A stretch of DNA of 64,000 nt from Coprococcus comes ATCC 27758. Its GTDB lineage: Bacteria; Bacillota; Clostridia; Lachnospirales; Lachnospiraceae. A program made the position numbers and the translations under genes. Below the pieces are notes generated by a model. The model was not told the DNA's origin. It saw nothing but the letters and a program-made list of their open reading frames with translations, and ran no database searches. The DNA lies in NCBI RefSeq assembly GCF_025149785.1, contig NZ_CP102277.1:620001-684000 (forward strand), in the 5' to 3' direction. Positions 8,481 through 16,017 of the stretch are shown here, piece by piece (the first letter of the stretch is position 1; each line of letters opens with the position of its first letter).

Positions 8481-9086
8481 ATGATAGCGATTATTGATTA
8501 TGATGCAGGAAACATTAAAAGTGTAGAAAAAGCGTTAAAATATCTTGGTGAGGATGCGGTTATCACAAGAGACAGAGAAGAGATACTTTCTGCCGATAAA
8601 GTGATCCTTCCGGGAGTCGGTGCATTTGGCAATGCCATGTACAATCTGAAAAAATATGGATTGGATGAAGTGCTTCGTGAAGTAGCAGAGAGACAAATCC
8701 CGCTTCTTGGAATCTGTCTTGGGCTCCAGCTTTTGTTTGAAAGAAGTGACGAGACGCCAGGTGTGGAGGGACTTGGTATTCTAAAAGGAGAGATCCTTAG
8801 AATTCCGGACTGTCCGGGACTTAAGATCCCGCATATGGGATGGAACTCTCTGAAGCTTCAGAATGACGGCAGATTGTTTAAAGATTTACCTGAAGAGCCG
8901 TATGTATATTTTGTTCATTCCTACTATTTGAAAGCAACAGATGAAAATATTGTAAAAGCGACAACCGAGTACAGCACGCATATTCATGCTTCGGTTGAAC
9001 AGGGAAATGTATTTGCCTGCCAGTTCCATCCGGAAAAGAGCAGTGATACAGGACTTCAGATACTGAAAAATTTTGTAGAATTGTAG
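8481..9086 (+). CDS. hisH: Imidazole glycerol phosphate synthase glutaminase subunit HisH
   Basis: A 201-residue class I glutamine amidotransferase that supplies ammonia to HisF in histidine synthesis. The oxyanion and nucleophile elbow [13 protein letters not shown] places the catalytic Cys near residue 78; the His-Glu pair is in CQFHPEKSS near 182-184; PGVGAFG is also conserved. An ATG two codons upstream (8475) is too close to the GAGG site, so [14 protein letters not shown] at 8481 is the better start and matches the usual family N-terminus. hisF follows after 11 bases. No other his genes are in the window, so the pair sits apart from or at the end of a larger set. Confidence 0.95.
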   Translation: MIAIIDYDAGNIKSVEKALKYLGEDAVITRDREEILSADKVILPGVGAFGNAMYNLKKYGLDEVLREVAERQIPLLGICLGLQLLFERSDETPGVEGLGILKGEILRIPDCPGLKIPHMGWNSLKLQNDGRLFKDLPEEPYVYFVHSYYLKATDENIVKATTEYSTHIHASVEQGNVFACQFHPEKSSDTGLQILKNFVEL

Positions 9087-9097
9087 GAGGGCAGACA

Positions 9098-9862
9098 GTG
9101 TTTACAAAGAGAATTATCCCATGTCTTGATGTGAAGAACGGACGGGTTGTAAAAGGTGTGAATTTTGTGGATCTCAAAGATGCAGGAGATCCGGTTGAGA
9201 TTGCGAAGGCTTATGATAAGGCAGGTGCGGATGAACTGGTATTTCTGGATATCACGGCATCTTCGGACGACAGAAGCACGGTGGTTGACATGGTGCGTAA
9301 AGTTGCTGAGTGTGTGTTTATTCCATTTACGGTAGGTGGTGGAATCCGGACCGTTGACGATTTTAAGGCATTGCTTCGTGAAGGTGCGGACAAGATTTCC
9401 ATCAATTCTTCTGCAATCAATCGACCGGAACTGATCCGGGAAGCAGCGGAGAAGTTTGGAAGCCAGTGCGTGGTTGTCGCGATTGATGCGAAAAGAAGAG
9501 AAGACGGCAGTGGGTGGAATATCTATAAAAATGGCGGACGCATTGATATGGGAATTGATGCGGTCGAGTGGGCGAAGAAAGTAGAAGCACTTGGCGCAGG
9601 AGAGATTCTTTTGACCAGTATGGACTGTGACGGCACGAAGGCCGGATACGATCTGGAGCTGACAAGGACGATCGCGGAAAATGTATCAATTCCAGTAATC
9701 GCATCTGGAGGAGCAGGTAATCTGGAGCATTTCTACGAAGCACTCGGTGAAGAGGGGAAGGCAGACGCGGCACTTGCGGCATCCCTGTTCCACTATAAAG
9801 AGCTGGAAATCAGAGAAGTAAAAGAATATTTGAGAGAAAAAGGCGTATCGGTACGTCTGTAG
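9098..9862 (+). CDS. hisF: Imidazole glycerol phosphate synthase cyclase subunit HisF
   Basis: A 254-residue (beta/alpha)8 enzyme turning PRFAR plus ammonia from HisH into imidazole glycerol phosphate and AICAR. The first catalytic Asp is in [15 protein letters not shown] near residue 11 and the second in VVAIDAKR near 130; phosphate-binding VGGGIR and ASGGAG are intact. It starts with GTG at 9098, 7 bases after GGAGG. The AICAR product enters purine synthesis. It is part of the hisH-hisF unit and is followed seven bases later by ung, a common loose operon neighbour. Confidence 0.96.
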   Translation: MFTKRIIPCLDVKNGRVVKGVNFVDLKDAGDPVEIAKAYDKAGADELVFLDITASSDDRSTVVDMVRKVAECVFIPFTVGGGIRTVDDFKALLREGADKISINSSAINRPELIREAAEKFGSQCVVVAIDAKRREDGSGWNIYKNGGRIDMGIDAVEWAKKVEALGAGEILLTSMDCDGTKAGYDLELTRTIAENVSIPVIASGGAGNLEHFYEALGEEGKADAALAASLFHYKELEIREVKEYLREKGVSVRL

Positions 9863-9878
9863 AGAAAAGGTGGGGAAT

Positions 9879-10553
9879 ATGGCAGCAATTAACAATGACT
9901 GGCTGGATGCACTGAAAGGTGAATTTTCCAAGCCATACTATAAGAAACTGTTTGAAACAGTGAATCAGGAATACCGGACACACCGGGTATATCCTCCGGC
10001 AGATGACATCTTTAATGCATTTCATCTGACACCGCTTAAGGATGTCAAGGTTGTGATCCTTGGTCAGGATCCATATCATGGAGATGGACAGGCAGAGGGT
10101 TTAAGCTTTTCTGTGAAACCAGGGGTTGATATTCCACCGTCACTGGTGAATATTTATCAGGAACTGCATGATGATTTGGGATGTACGATCCCAAGCCACG
10201 GCAATCTGGTGAAATGGGCGGAGCAGGGAGTACTTCTTCTCAACACGGTTCTTACGGTAAGAGCACATCAGGCTAATTCACATCGTGGAATTGGCTGGGA
10301 AGAATTTACAGATGCAGCAATCCGTGTACTCAATACCCAGGACAGGCCGATTGTATTTATTCTGTGGGGAAGACCGGCACAGATGAAAAAGAGAATGCTG
10401 ACCAATCCGAACCATTTGATCCTGGAAGCACCGCATCCGAGTCCGCTTTCTGCGTATCGTGGATTTTTCGGAAGCAAACCGTTCAGCCAGACAAATAAAT
10501 TCCTTGAGGCGCATGGTGTAGAGCCAATCGACTGGCAGATTGATGAATTGTAA
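9879..10553 (+). CDS. ung: Uracil-DNA glycosylase (family 1)
   Basis: A 224-residue base-excision repair enzyme that removes uracil from DNA. The catalytic water-activating motif GQDPYHGDGQAEGLSFSV lies near residues 60-77 and the minor-groove intercalation loop HPSPLSAYRGF near 184-194; both are complete. A GTG at 9870 is in frame, but AAAGGTGGGG fits the ATG at 9879, giving the typical family start. It follows hisF after 16 bases and ends in an intrinsic terminator at 10578-10620. Length is normal. Confidence 0.96.
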   Translation: MAAINNDWLDALKGEFSKPYYKKLFETVNQEYRTHRVYPPADDIFNAFHLTPLKDVKVVILGQDPYHGDGQAEGLSFSVKPGVDIPPSLVNIYQELHDDLGCTIPSHGNLVKWAEQGVLLLNTVLTVRAHQANSHRGIGWEEFTDAAIRVLNTQDRPIVFILWGRPAQMKKRMLTNPNHLILEAPHPSPLSAYRGFFGSKPFSQTNKFLEAHGVEPIDWQIDEL

Positions 10554-10577
10554 AGAATAAAAAATAGAGATTTCGGG

Positions 10578-10620
10578 CAGACTGTGAAGATTTATTTGCA
10601 GTCTGTTTTTCCTTTTTTAT
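10578..10620 (+). terminator. Intrinsic terminator after ung
   Basis: CAGACTG (10578-10584) pairs with CAGTCTG (10599-10605), followed by TTTTTCCTTTTTT. It closes the hisH-hisF-ung unit. Confidence 0.8.
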
Positions 10621-10680
10621 TTCATAGGAACTTCCTATGAAACAAAAGGCACTACGTGTCGGAGATGCACATTCTTTTTG
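10618..10680. repeat. Dispersed structured intergenic repeat, copy A
   Basis: About 55 bases nearly match 62816-62886 (copy B). A palindromic hairpin TTCATAGGAAcTTCCTATGAA (read as two arms) is followed by AAACAAAAGGCACTACGTGT, a small GTGT/GCAC hairpin and TTCTTTTT. Arms in the two copies differ by compensatory changes (C-G here, T-A there). Both copies lie directly after the terminator of an upstream gene. Confidence 0.65.
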
Positions 10681-10696
10681 TTACTGTTCACAGTAC

Positions 10697-12005
10697 AATG
10701 TCATTTAGTTAACGTTTAATCAGGAAGTGAATTCTTACAGAACAAATTACAGATGAGCCTTAGTGGAACCGTTTTACAGATATGTTTACGATTTACTCAT
10801 AAAGGAAAGCATGACAAGAAGACAGATTGCAAATCTGCCTCAAAACGGATTATAATGATGCAAGTAGCCTTGCCCATATTTCCTGTTTCACGTATTCGGG
10901 TTTATACGCATGGAAATTACTCAACCCAATGGTATATTTCAGTTTCCTAAATGAGGATTCAATAGACCATCTGGCATTGTACAAGGTTTTGATACGTTCC
11001 ACAGGGAATTCATCACGTGGCAGATTGGTCACGATGCACTCGTATGTAGAAGTGCTGATAGGGAAGCGTAGAATACGGAAGGACAGCTCATATGTATCAT
11101 AACTTCCATATTCAATGTAATCGAAAGCAGCTGACTGATCAACAAAGCGTATGTAACCTTCTGTGTGGATGTCTGCCAAAATTTTTTTCGAATGGCTCCG
11201 GACCAGTATGACGCTGACATTAATATCGAAGGATTCCGCATCTGGAAAATTAAAATTGCCGACCAGTCCTTTGGAATGGATATCCTTGGTACGGAACAGG
11301 AAATACTGTCTCTGTTCCACAACATGTGCCATGTTATTATAAGAGCAATAGCCGCGGTCACCGATATAGACATTTTTTATTCCATCCAAAACATCGTGCC
11401 GGGCAACAGTAGTAGTCTGGTGATGAGAAAGCCGGAGTGCTGAAAAAAGTGCAGGTAGAGCCATCGGCAGCCAGGAAACGGTAATGCGAATCCATAAAGG
11501 AAGCGGGCGGCAATTCCATGGAAGTGGAATTAAAGTGCCGGAATACAGCTTCCAGCGCATCAGGTTTAAGCTTTGCGCGCTGCTGGCTGAGAGCAGAAGC
11601 GGTTGGTATGGAAGAATCCAGTCCCCAGAAATCAAGCATTTCAACCCTGGTGGAAGATGAGCCTTGTGAAACGAGAAAGGAAATAAGTTTCTGGGCAGGG
11701 ATTTTTTTGCTTCTCTTGAAATCGGAATCGGGATGGACAGCATACTGTGAAATATCAGAAACAATGTGTTCCACAGAAGAAAAAAACAGTTCTTTGATTT
11801 GTTGATGGATCATGATCATGTGCCTCCTTGAGAAAGTGATATACCACTAATTCAAGGGCCGCTCTCGCTGCCTCAACAAATTTATCAGTAGCGAGAGCGG
11901 CCGCACATTTTGCACCCTATGTCAACCCTTTGGGTAGCTTTTTTGAAAAAATTTGGGTTAGACCCACAATTAGGGGCTAACCCTGTAACTTAACTAAATG
12001 ACATT
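10697..12005 (-). mobile_element. IS4-type insertion sequence, copy 1, transposase-defective
   Basis: A 1.3 kb element ending in inverted repeats AATGTCATTTAGTTAA (10697-10712) and its complement (11990-12005). It contains a minus-strand DDE transposase broken into two frames, and at its upstream end a strong hairpin (11861-11900, GCCGCTCTCGCT arms) that could block read-through transcription from outside. A second copy, 98% alike by eye, spans 13243-14183 plus 24962-25328. Outside both ends of this copy lies TGAACAGTAAC or TGAACAGTTAC, exactly six bases from the end of the inverted repeat. Confidence 0.88.
10850..11819 (-). pseudogene. IS4-family transposase, frameshifted (copy 1)
   Basis: The N-terminal frame (11358-11819, 153 residues) starts at an ATG after AAGGAGG and reaches the first catalytic Asp in LAADGSTCTFF. 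The frame then breaks near 11420, and the rest continues in another frame down to 10850, carrying the second Asp in YIGDRGYCSYN and the IS4 signature Y-(2)-R-(3)-E-(6)-K as YNARWSIESSFRKLK. The spacing between the two Asp is shorter than in IS4 relatives I know, so a deletion rather than programmed frameshifting is likely. The C-terminus beyond ARLLASL also ends early. It should encode no active enzyme. Confidence 0.85.
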
Positions 12006-12035
12006 GGGTACTGAACAGTTACGGATAAAAATGGG

Positions 12036-12065
12036 GGGCTGTCGCATTAGCTAATGCGACAGCCC
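12036..12065 (-). terminator. Terminator of the D-amino acid transaminase gene
   Basis: A 30-base perfect palindrome (GGGCTGTCGCATTAG and its complement). On the minus strand it is followed by CCCATTTTTAT, so it best serves the minus-strand gene ending at 12076. On the plus strand the T content after it is poor. Confidence 0.8.
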
Positions 12066-12075
12066 TTCTGATCAT

Positions 12076-12918
12076 TTACATGGTCTCATTTTCAAATTTT
12101 TCTGTATACTTTTTCTGGATCAAATCCACTAACTCCGGTGCCTTTCCTCCGATCGGGGTGCCGTTCATCTCGCAGACCGGGGAGCAGAATTTTGTGGAGC
12201 TGGAGACGATGATCTCGTCGGCATCCATCAGCTCTGCCATGGTAAAAGGTGTCTCGTCGACGATGATCCCGTTATCCTTGCAGATCTGGATGATGTGCAT
12301 TCTTGTGATTCCCGGTAAAATATAGTGGTCTGCCGGGTGGGTCTTAAATACGCCGTCCTTGATGATGGAAACGTTGCTGTGGGCACACTCGGTGACGATA
12401 TCACCGCGGTGGAAGACGCACTCGCCGCATCCGAGAGACTCCGCTTTCTCTGCCGCCATGACGTTGACGAGAAGGTTTAATGTCTTGATATTGCAGTGGA
12501 GGAAACGGGTGTCTTCCATGTCTGTAAGTTTCAGACGTTTGCTGGAGTCAGCCGATTTCCCAGGCTTCATGAAAATCCAGAGATTCGGCTTTGTGCCTGC
12601 AGCTGGGAACTGGTGCTGACGGATGCCGGTTCCCCGGGTCATCTGCCAGTAGATGAAGATATCCTTATCGTCCATTTTTGCCAGCATATCGTAGAGGATC
12701 GCCGCAAGCTCGTCCTTTGTGTAAGGGATATCGATCTTAATGAGTCCGGCGCTGTTGAAGAAACGGTCCAGGTGCTCTTTTAAAGCGAAGATCTTTCCGT
12801 TTCTCGCCAGTGTCGCCTCGTACACACCATCACCGAAATAACATGCGCGGTCGTTCATCGGAACGGTCATCTCTTCCAGAGGTCCGAATTTACCGTTGTA
12901 GTAGCCAAGTGTTTTCAT
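12076..12918 (-). CDS. dat: D-amino acid (D-alanine) aminotransferase, PLP class IV
   Basis: A 280-residue fold-type IV transaminase interconverting D-alanine plus 2-oxoglutarate with pyruvate plus D-glutamate, supplying D-amino acids for peptidoglycan. The PLP Lys is in CNIKTLNLL at residue 145; RGTGIRQHQFP near 95-105 closely matches the carboxylate-binding RGTSPRAHQFP of Bacillus D-amino acid transaminase and separates it from branched-chain IlvE; NDRACYFGDGVYE and ITRMHII also fit. A clear AGGAGG precedes the ATG. A 16-base palindrome CGAAAAAATTTTTTCG lies in its leader (12940-12955). The gene sits between two copies of the same IS in the same orientation. Confidence 0.88.
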   Translation of the reverse strand: MKTLGYYNGKFGPLEEMTVPMNDRACYFGDGVYEATLARNGKIFALKEHLDRFFNSAGLIKIDIPYTKDELAAILYDMLAKMDDKDIFIYWQMTRGTGIRQHQFPAAGTKPNLWIFMKPGKSADSSKRLKLTDMEDTRFLHCNIKTLNLLVNVMAAEKAESLGCGECVFHRGDIVTECAHSNVSIIKDGVFKTHPADHYILPGITRMHIIQICKDNGIIVDETPFTMAELMDADEIIVSSSTKFCSPVCEMNGTPIGGKAPELVDLIQKKYTEKFENETM

Positions 12919-12939
12919 TTACATTTCCTCCTGAATTTA

Positions 12940-12955
12940 CGAAAAAATTTTTTCG
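12940..12955 (-). promoter_or_regulatory. AT-rich palindrome in the dat leader
   Basis: CGAAAAAATTTTTTCG is a perfect 16-base palindrome about 10 bases upstream of the dat ribosome site. It may be an operator or a leader hairpin. No protein can be assigned. Confidence 0.35.
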
Positions 12956-13116
12956 GATATAACTGAAATATTCTATCGCTATCATAGCATGGAACAGGAG
13001 GAAAGTAAAGGAAATAGGAAGGATTTTAGCTAATGTTTTTGGACATATTGTATAAAAGGTCCTATATTTTCCCATTGTCATATGTAAAAATTTTCTGTAT
13101 AATATAGAATAATTAT

Positions 13117-13241
13117 AACTGTTCAGTAGGTCTGCGCATTTACTGCGCTGACCGTAAGAAAAATTAGGCTGGAAGGCAAAAATCCTATCGGAGCAGCTGA
13201 TTTGGAATGGATTTTTGCGCGTAATTGTGAGGGTACTGAAC
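13117..13241. repeat. Small palindromic repeat-like element next to IS copy 2
   Basis: A 125-base stretch opening with AACTGTTCAGTA and closing with GGGTACTGAAC, an inverted pair. Inside, GCAAAAATCC (13176-13185) and GGATTTTTGC form a perfect 10-bp inverted repeat. It is non-coding. IS copy 2 begins two bases after its right end. The same TGTTCA/TGAACA motif borders the other IS ends, so this looks like a member of a dispersed palindromic family used as an IS target. Confidence 0.5.
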
Positions 13242-13399
13242 CAATGTCATTTAGTTAACGTTTAATAGGGAGCGAATTCTTACAGAACAAATTACAGATG
13301 GGCCTTAGTGGAACAGTTTTACAGATATGTTTACGATTTACTCATGAAGGAAAGCACGACAAAAAGACAGATTGCAAATCTGCCTCAAAACGGATTATA

Positions 13400-14183
13400 A
13401 TGATGCAAGTAGCCTTGCCCATATTTCCTGTTTCACGTATTCGGGTTTATATGCATGGAAATTACTCAGCCCAATGGTATATTTCAGTTTCCTGAATGAG
13501 GATTCAATGTTTCATCTGGCATTGTACAAGGTTTTGATACGTTCCACAGGGAATTCATCACGTGGCAGATTGGTCACGATGCACTCGTATGTAGAAGTGC
13601 TGATAGGGAAGCGTAGAATACGGAAGGACAGCTCATATGTATCATAACTTCCATATTCAATGTAATCGAAAGCAGCTGACTGATCAACAAAGCGTATGTA
13701 ACCTTCTGTGTGGATGTCTGCCAAAATTTTTTTCGAATGGCTCCGGACCAGTATGACGCTGACATTAATATCGAAGGATTCCGCATCTGGAAAATTAAAA
13801 TTGCCGACCAGTCCTTTGGAATGGATATCCTTGGTACGGAACAGGAAATACTGTCCCTGTTCCACAACATGTGCCATGTTATTATAAGAGCAATAGCCGC
13901 GGTCACCGATATAGACATTTTTTATTCCATCCAAAACATCGTGCCGGGCAACAGTAGTAGTCTGGTGATGAGAAAGCCGGAGTGCTGAAAAAAGTGCAGG
14001 TAGAGCCATCGGCAGCCAGGAAACGGTAATGCGAATCCATAAAGGAAGCGGGCGGCAATTCCATGGAAGTGGAATTAAAGTGCCGGAATACAGCTTCCAG
14101 CGCATCAGGTTTAAGCTTTGCGCGCTGCTGGCTGAGAGCAGAAGCGGTTGGTATGGAAGAATCCAGTCCCCAGAAATCAAGCA
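13400..14183 (-). pseudogene. IS4-family transposase, copy 2, C-terminal part
   Basis: Same frameshifted reading as copy 1, including the internal break near 13965 and GDRGYCSYN. It has one extra lesion: where copy 1 reads YNARWSIESSF, copy 2 has TGA in place of the Trp codon, in the middle of the IS4 Y-R-E-K signature. The N-terminal quarter lies beyond the inserted element at 24962-25142. It is inactive on three counts. Confidence 0.87.
14182..14183. other. attL core dinucleotide of the mobilizable element
   Basis: CA shared between IS sequence on the left and element sequence (GTTCATGGCTAATT) on the right. Large serine recombinases exchange strands at a central dinucleotide, which becomes duplicated at both ends; the CA at 24960-24961 is the partner. 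Confidence 0.8.
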
Positions 14184-14262
14184 GTTCATGGCTAATTAAA
14201 GGGAACAAAAAGAAAGGGAATGCACAATCCAGACGGTATCAGCGGCAGGCTACAAGAATAAA

Positions 14263-14291
14263 TTGTGATTTCACAAGATTGGTGTTATAAT
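14263..14291 (+). promoter_or_regulatory. Left-end promoter with overlapping palindromic operator
   Basis: TTGTGA (14263-14268), 17 bases, TATAAT (14286-14291). The palindrome TTGTGATTTCACAA (14263-14276) covers the -35. A GC-rich hairpin CCGGGGC/GCCCCGG at 14308-14325 follows in the leader. It should drive the XRE-tnpV pair, and the palindrome suggests autorepression. Confidence 0.65.
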
Positions 14292-14354
14292 AAGAGAAAA
14301 GTTCCTGCCGGGGCAACCGCCCCGGTGGTATGGATAGAAAGGCAGGAAAACAAT

Positions 14355-14627
14355 ATGCACATCAGCTATAAACCACTCTGGCACACACTGTTAGAGCGTG
14401 ATATGAGAAAAGAGGATTTAAGGCTTGCTGCTGGTATGACAACAAATATGATTGCCAACATGAGCAAAGAGGGAAAGCACATCAGCATGGATACATTAGC
14501 CCGTATCTGTGAAACTCTGAATTGTGAGATTACTGATGTGATTGAGTTAGTACCAGACGAGCCTGCTTCCACAGGAGGTAAGGAACATGAGCGAATTGAA
14601 ACCAAGAATAACGGAAAACGGAATTGA
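14355..14627 (+). CDS. Cro/C1-type HTH regulator of the mobile element
   Basis: A 90-residue regulator with a helix-turn-helix at about residues 8-62 (LLERDMRKEDLRLAAGMTTN, later MDTLARICETLNCEITDVIEL), resembling the YozG-like group carried on many Firmicutes integrative elements. Upstream in-frame ATG codons exist (14265), but the first residues from there are not family-like, and the ATG at 14355 after GGCAGGAAAA gives the proper N-terminus MHISYKPLW. It overlaps tnpV by 41 bases and lies behind a promoter with a palindrome over the -35. Confidence 0.85.
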   Translation: MHISYKPLWHTLLERDMRKEDLRLAAGMTTNMIANMSKEGKHISMDTLARICETLNCEITDVIELVPDEPASTGGKEHERIETKNNGKRN

Positions 14628-14964
14628 TTATATCCTTGTCGGAGATTACTACATTCCAGGCTTGAAACTGCCGGAGGAACACCGCCCTATCGGAAAGTAC
14701 GGACGAATGCACCGGGAATATTTAAGAGAAGTCCACCCAGCCAGATTGAATACATTGATACTGACCGGAGAATTGTTGACATATCTTGCAGACCTGAATG
14801 AACAGGCACAAAAACGGTTAGACACTATCATGGAGCAGATGAAAGCTACCGAGGGCGTGACAGAGGAATTGAAGTGTACCCGACAAATGGAATGGGTGCA
14901 GCGTTGCAATAACATTCACAACAGGGCAGAAGAAATTGTTTTGTATGAGATGATTTATTCATAA
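14587..14964 (+). CDS. tnpV: TnpV family transposon-encoded protein
   Basis: A 125-residue protein of the TnpV family, first named on clostridial Tn4451-type elements. Conserved features visible are the N-terminal YILVGDYYIPGLKLPEE, the IGKYGRMHREYLREVHP block and the C-terminal acidic helix. Biochemical function is unknown for the family; it is a dependable marker of serine-recombinase mobilizable elements. GGAGG seven bases upstream fixes the ATG, which lies inside the previous gene. Confidence 0.88.
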   Translation: MSELKPRITENGIDYILVGDYYIPGLKLPEEHRPIGKYGRMHREYLREVHPARLNTLILTGELLTYLADLNEQAQKRLDTIMEQMKATEGVTEELKCTRQMEWVQRCNNIHNRAEEIVLYEMIYS

Positions 14965-14993
14965 CGGGAGCAATTAAATCGGAGGTATATAAG

Positions 14994-15956
14994 ATGATTG
15001 AAATTGTATTTGGTGAAAGTGCCTGTGGAAGTTTGAAAATTGCCCAAACTTACGGCAAGGGAAAGTATAGAGGAAGTGCTGTTTCAATATTTATGAGGCA
15101 CGAAGACGGGAGTGTTCCATCTTCAGATGAAATGAAAAAGGCACAGCTTCAAGCACAGGAACAAGAACGCATTGCTTGGGAGAATGCTATTCCATTGGGA
15201 GGCAAGAGCAGTGATGTTTATTGTTTTGATATGGCTCTTAGTGTGGGAGATATTTCTGATAATGGAATTGGCGAACAGCGGAAAAATATTTTCAAGAAAA
15301 TGCTGTCTGTCTGCTTTGTAGAGGATTTAGATTATCAGGTTGAAGAAAAAATACAGAAAATTAAAACTACATTGACCTCAGTGATTGAACGATATGTAGC
15401 TGGGGAAGAAATTCGCATTTGGTATAGCTATAATCCAGATGAGCTTTGTGGTATGTATTGGCTTATGAAACAACTTCAACCATTAAACTGCCAGACAACA
15501 ATTTATTTGGTTAAGTTACCTACATGGGAATATGGAAAAGAAAATACTATGACATCCAAAATAGCATGGGGCGAGGTCTCTCCTGGCGAATGGGGAAACT
15601 ATATAACTCTACAAGAGAAAGCTAATCCTGTATTTCTTTCAGCTTGTACTATGAAATGGAATCAACTTCAAAATGAAAATGCACCTTTGCGTGCAATGTT
15701 AAATGGTAAATTGCAAAGCGTTTCAGAAGATATATATGATAGTTTCATTCTTCGTGAAATTGCGGAACAGCCAGAGCAATTCAAAATGGCTATTGTCATA
15801 GGTAATGTTTTAGGAAAATATCAACTTGGAATTAGTGATGTATGGATTTCCAATCGCATTGATAAAATGCTTGAAGATGGTGTGTTGGAAATTATACAGG
15901 ACGCACCAAAGGGAGAAACAAATTATCGCCGAATATTAAGAAAACGAATGAAATAA
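14994..15956 (+). CDS. DUF1835/DUF3658 domain protein (probable cargo)
   Basis: A 320-residue soluble protein. The N-terminus MIEIVFGESACGSLKIAQ and the later CFDMALSVGDISDNGIGEQR near 76-95 match the DUF1835 pattern; the C-terminal ISDVWISNRIDKMLEDGVLE near 281-301 followed by YRRILRKR matches DUF3658. The function of these domains is not established. Its codon use is AT-richer than the backbone genes of the element, and it lies between the regulator/tnpV pair and a terminator, the usual place for cargo. GGAGG at 14981-14985 supports the ATG. Family assignment is from memory of motifs. Confidence 0.7.
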   Translation: MIEIVFGESACGSLKIAQTYGKGKYRGSAVSIFMRHEDGSVPSSDEMKKAQLQAQEQERIAWENAIPLGGKSSDVYCFDMALSVGDISDNGIGEQRKNIFKKMLSVCFVEDLDYQVEEKIQKIKTTLTSVIERYVAGEEIRIWYSYNPDELCGMYWLMKQLQPLNCQTTIYLVKLPTWEYGKENTMTSKIAWGEVSPGEWGNYITLQEKANPVFLSACTMKWNQLQNENAPLRAMLNGKLQSVSEDIYDSFILREIAEQPEQFKMAIVIGNVLGKYQLGISDVWISNRIDKMLEDGVLEIIQDAPKGETNYRRILRKRMK

Positions 15957-15968
15957 TAACCACAGCAC

Positions 15969-16014
15969 AAACCGCTGCTACATGGAATCCAACAAACCAT
16001 GCAACAGCGGTTTT
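15969..16014. terminator. Bidirectional terminator between cargo gene and XRE gene
   Basis: AAACCGCTG (15969-15977) pairs with CAGCGGTTT (16005-16013), extended by CATGG/CCATG inside, followed by TTTT. The converging genes end at 15956 and 16018. Confidence 0.75.
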
Positions 16015-16017
16015 CCT

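Larger units (their letters stand above)
13243..14183 (-). mobile_element. IS4-type insertion sequence, copy 2, left part (split by the mobilizable element)
   Basis: Starts with the same inverted repeat AATGTCATTTAGTTAA and follows copy 1 almost base for base to the GCA at 14181-14183, where the 10.8 kb element begins. The remainder of the IS resumes at 24962. Together the halves make about 1308 bp, against 1309 bp for copy 1. Confidence 0.93.

Noticed and set aside
10850-11819. Programmed frameshift making one transposase from the two overlapping frames
   Set aside because: The spacing between the two catalytic Asp motifs looks too short, the C-terminus is also truncated, and IS4 elements do not normally use frameshifting; a deletion explains it better.
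12076-12918. Branched-chain aminotransferase (IlvE) as the identity of this class IV enzyme
   Set aside because: RGTGIRQHQFP and the overall length match D-amino acid transaminases better than IlvE.
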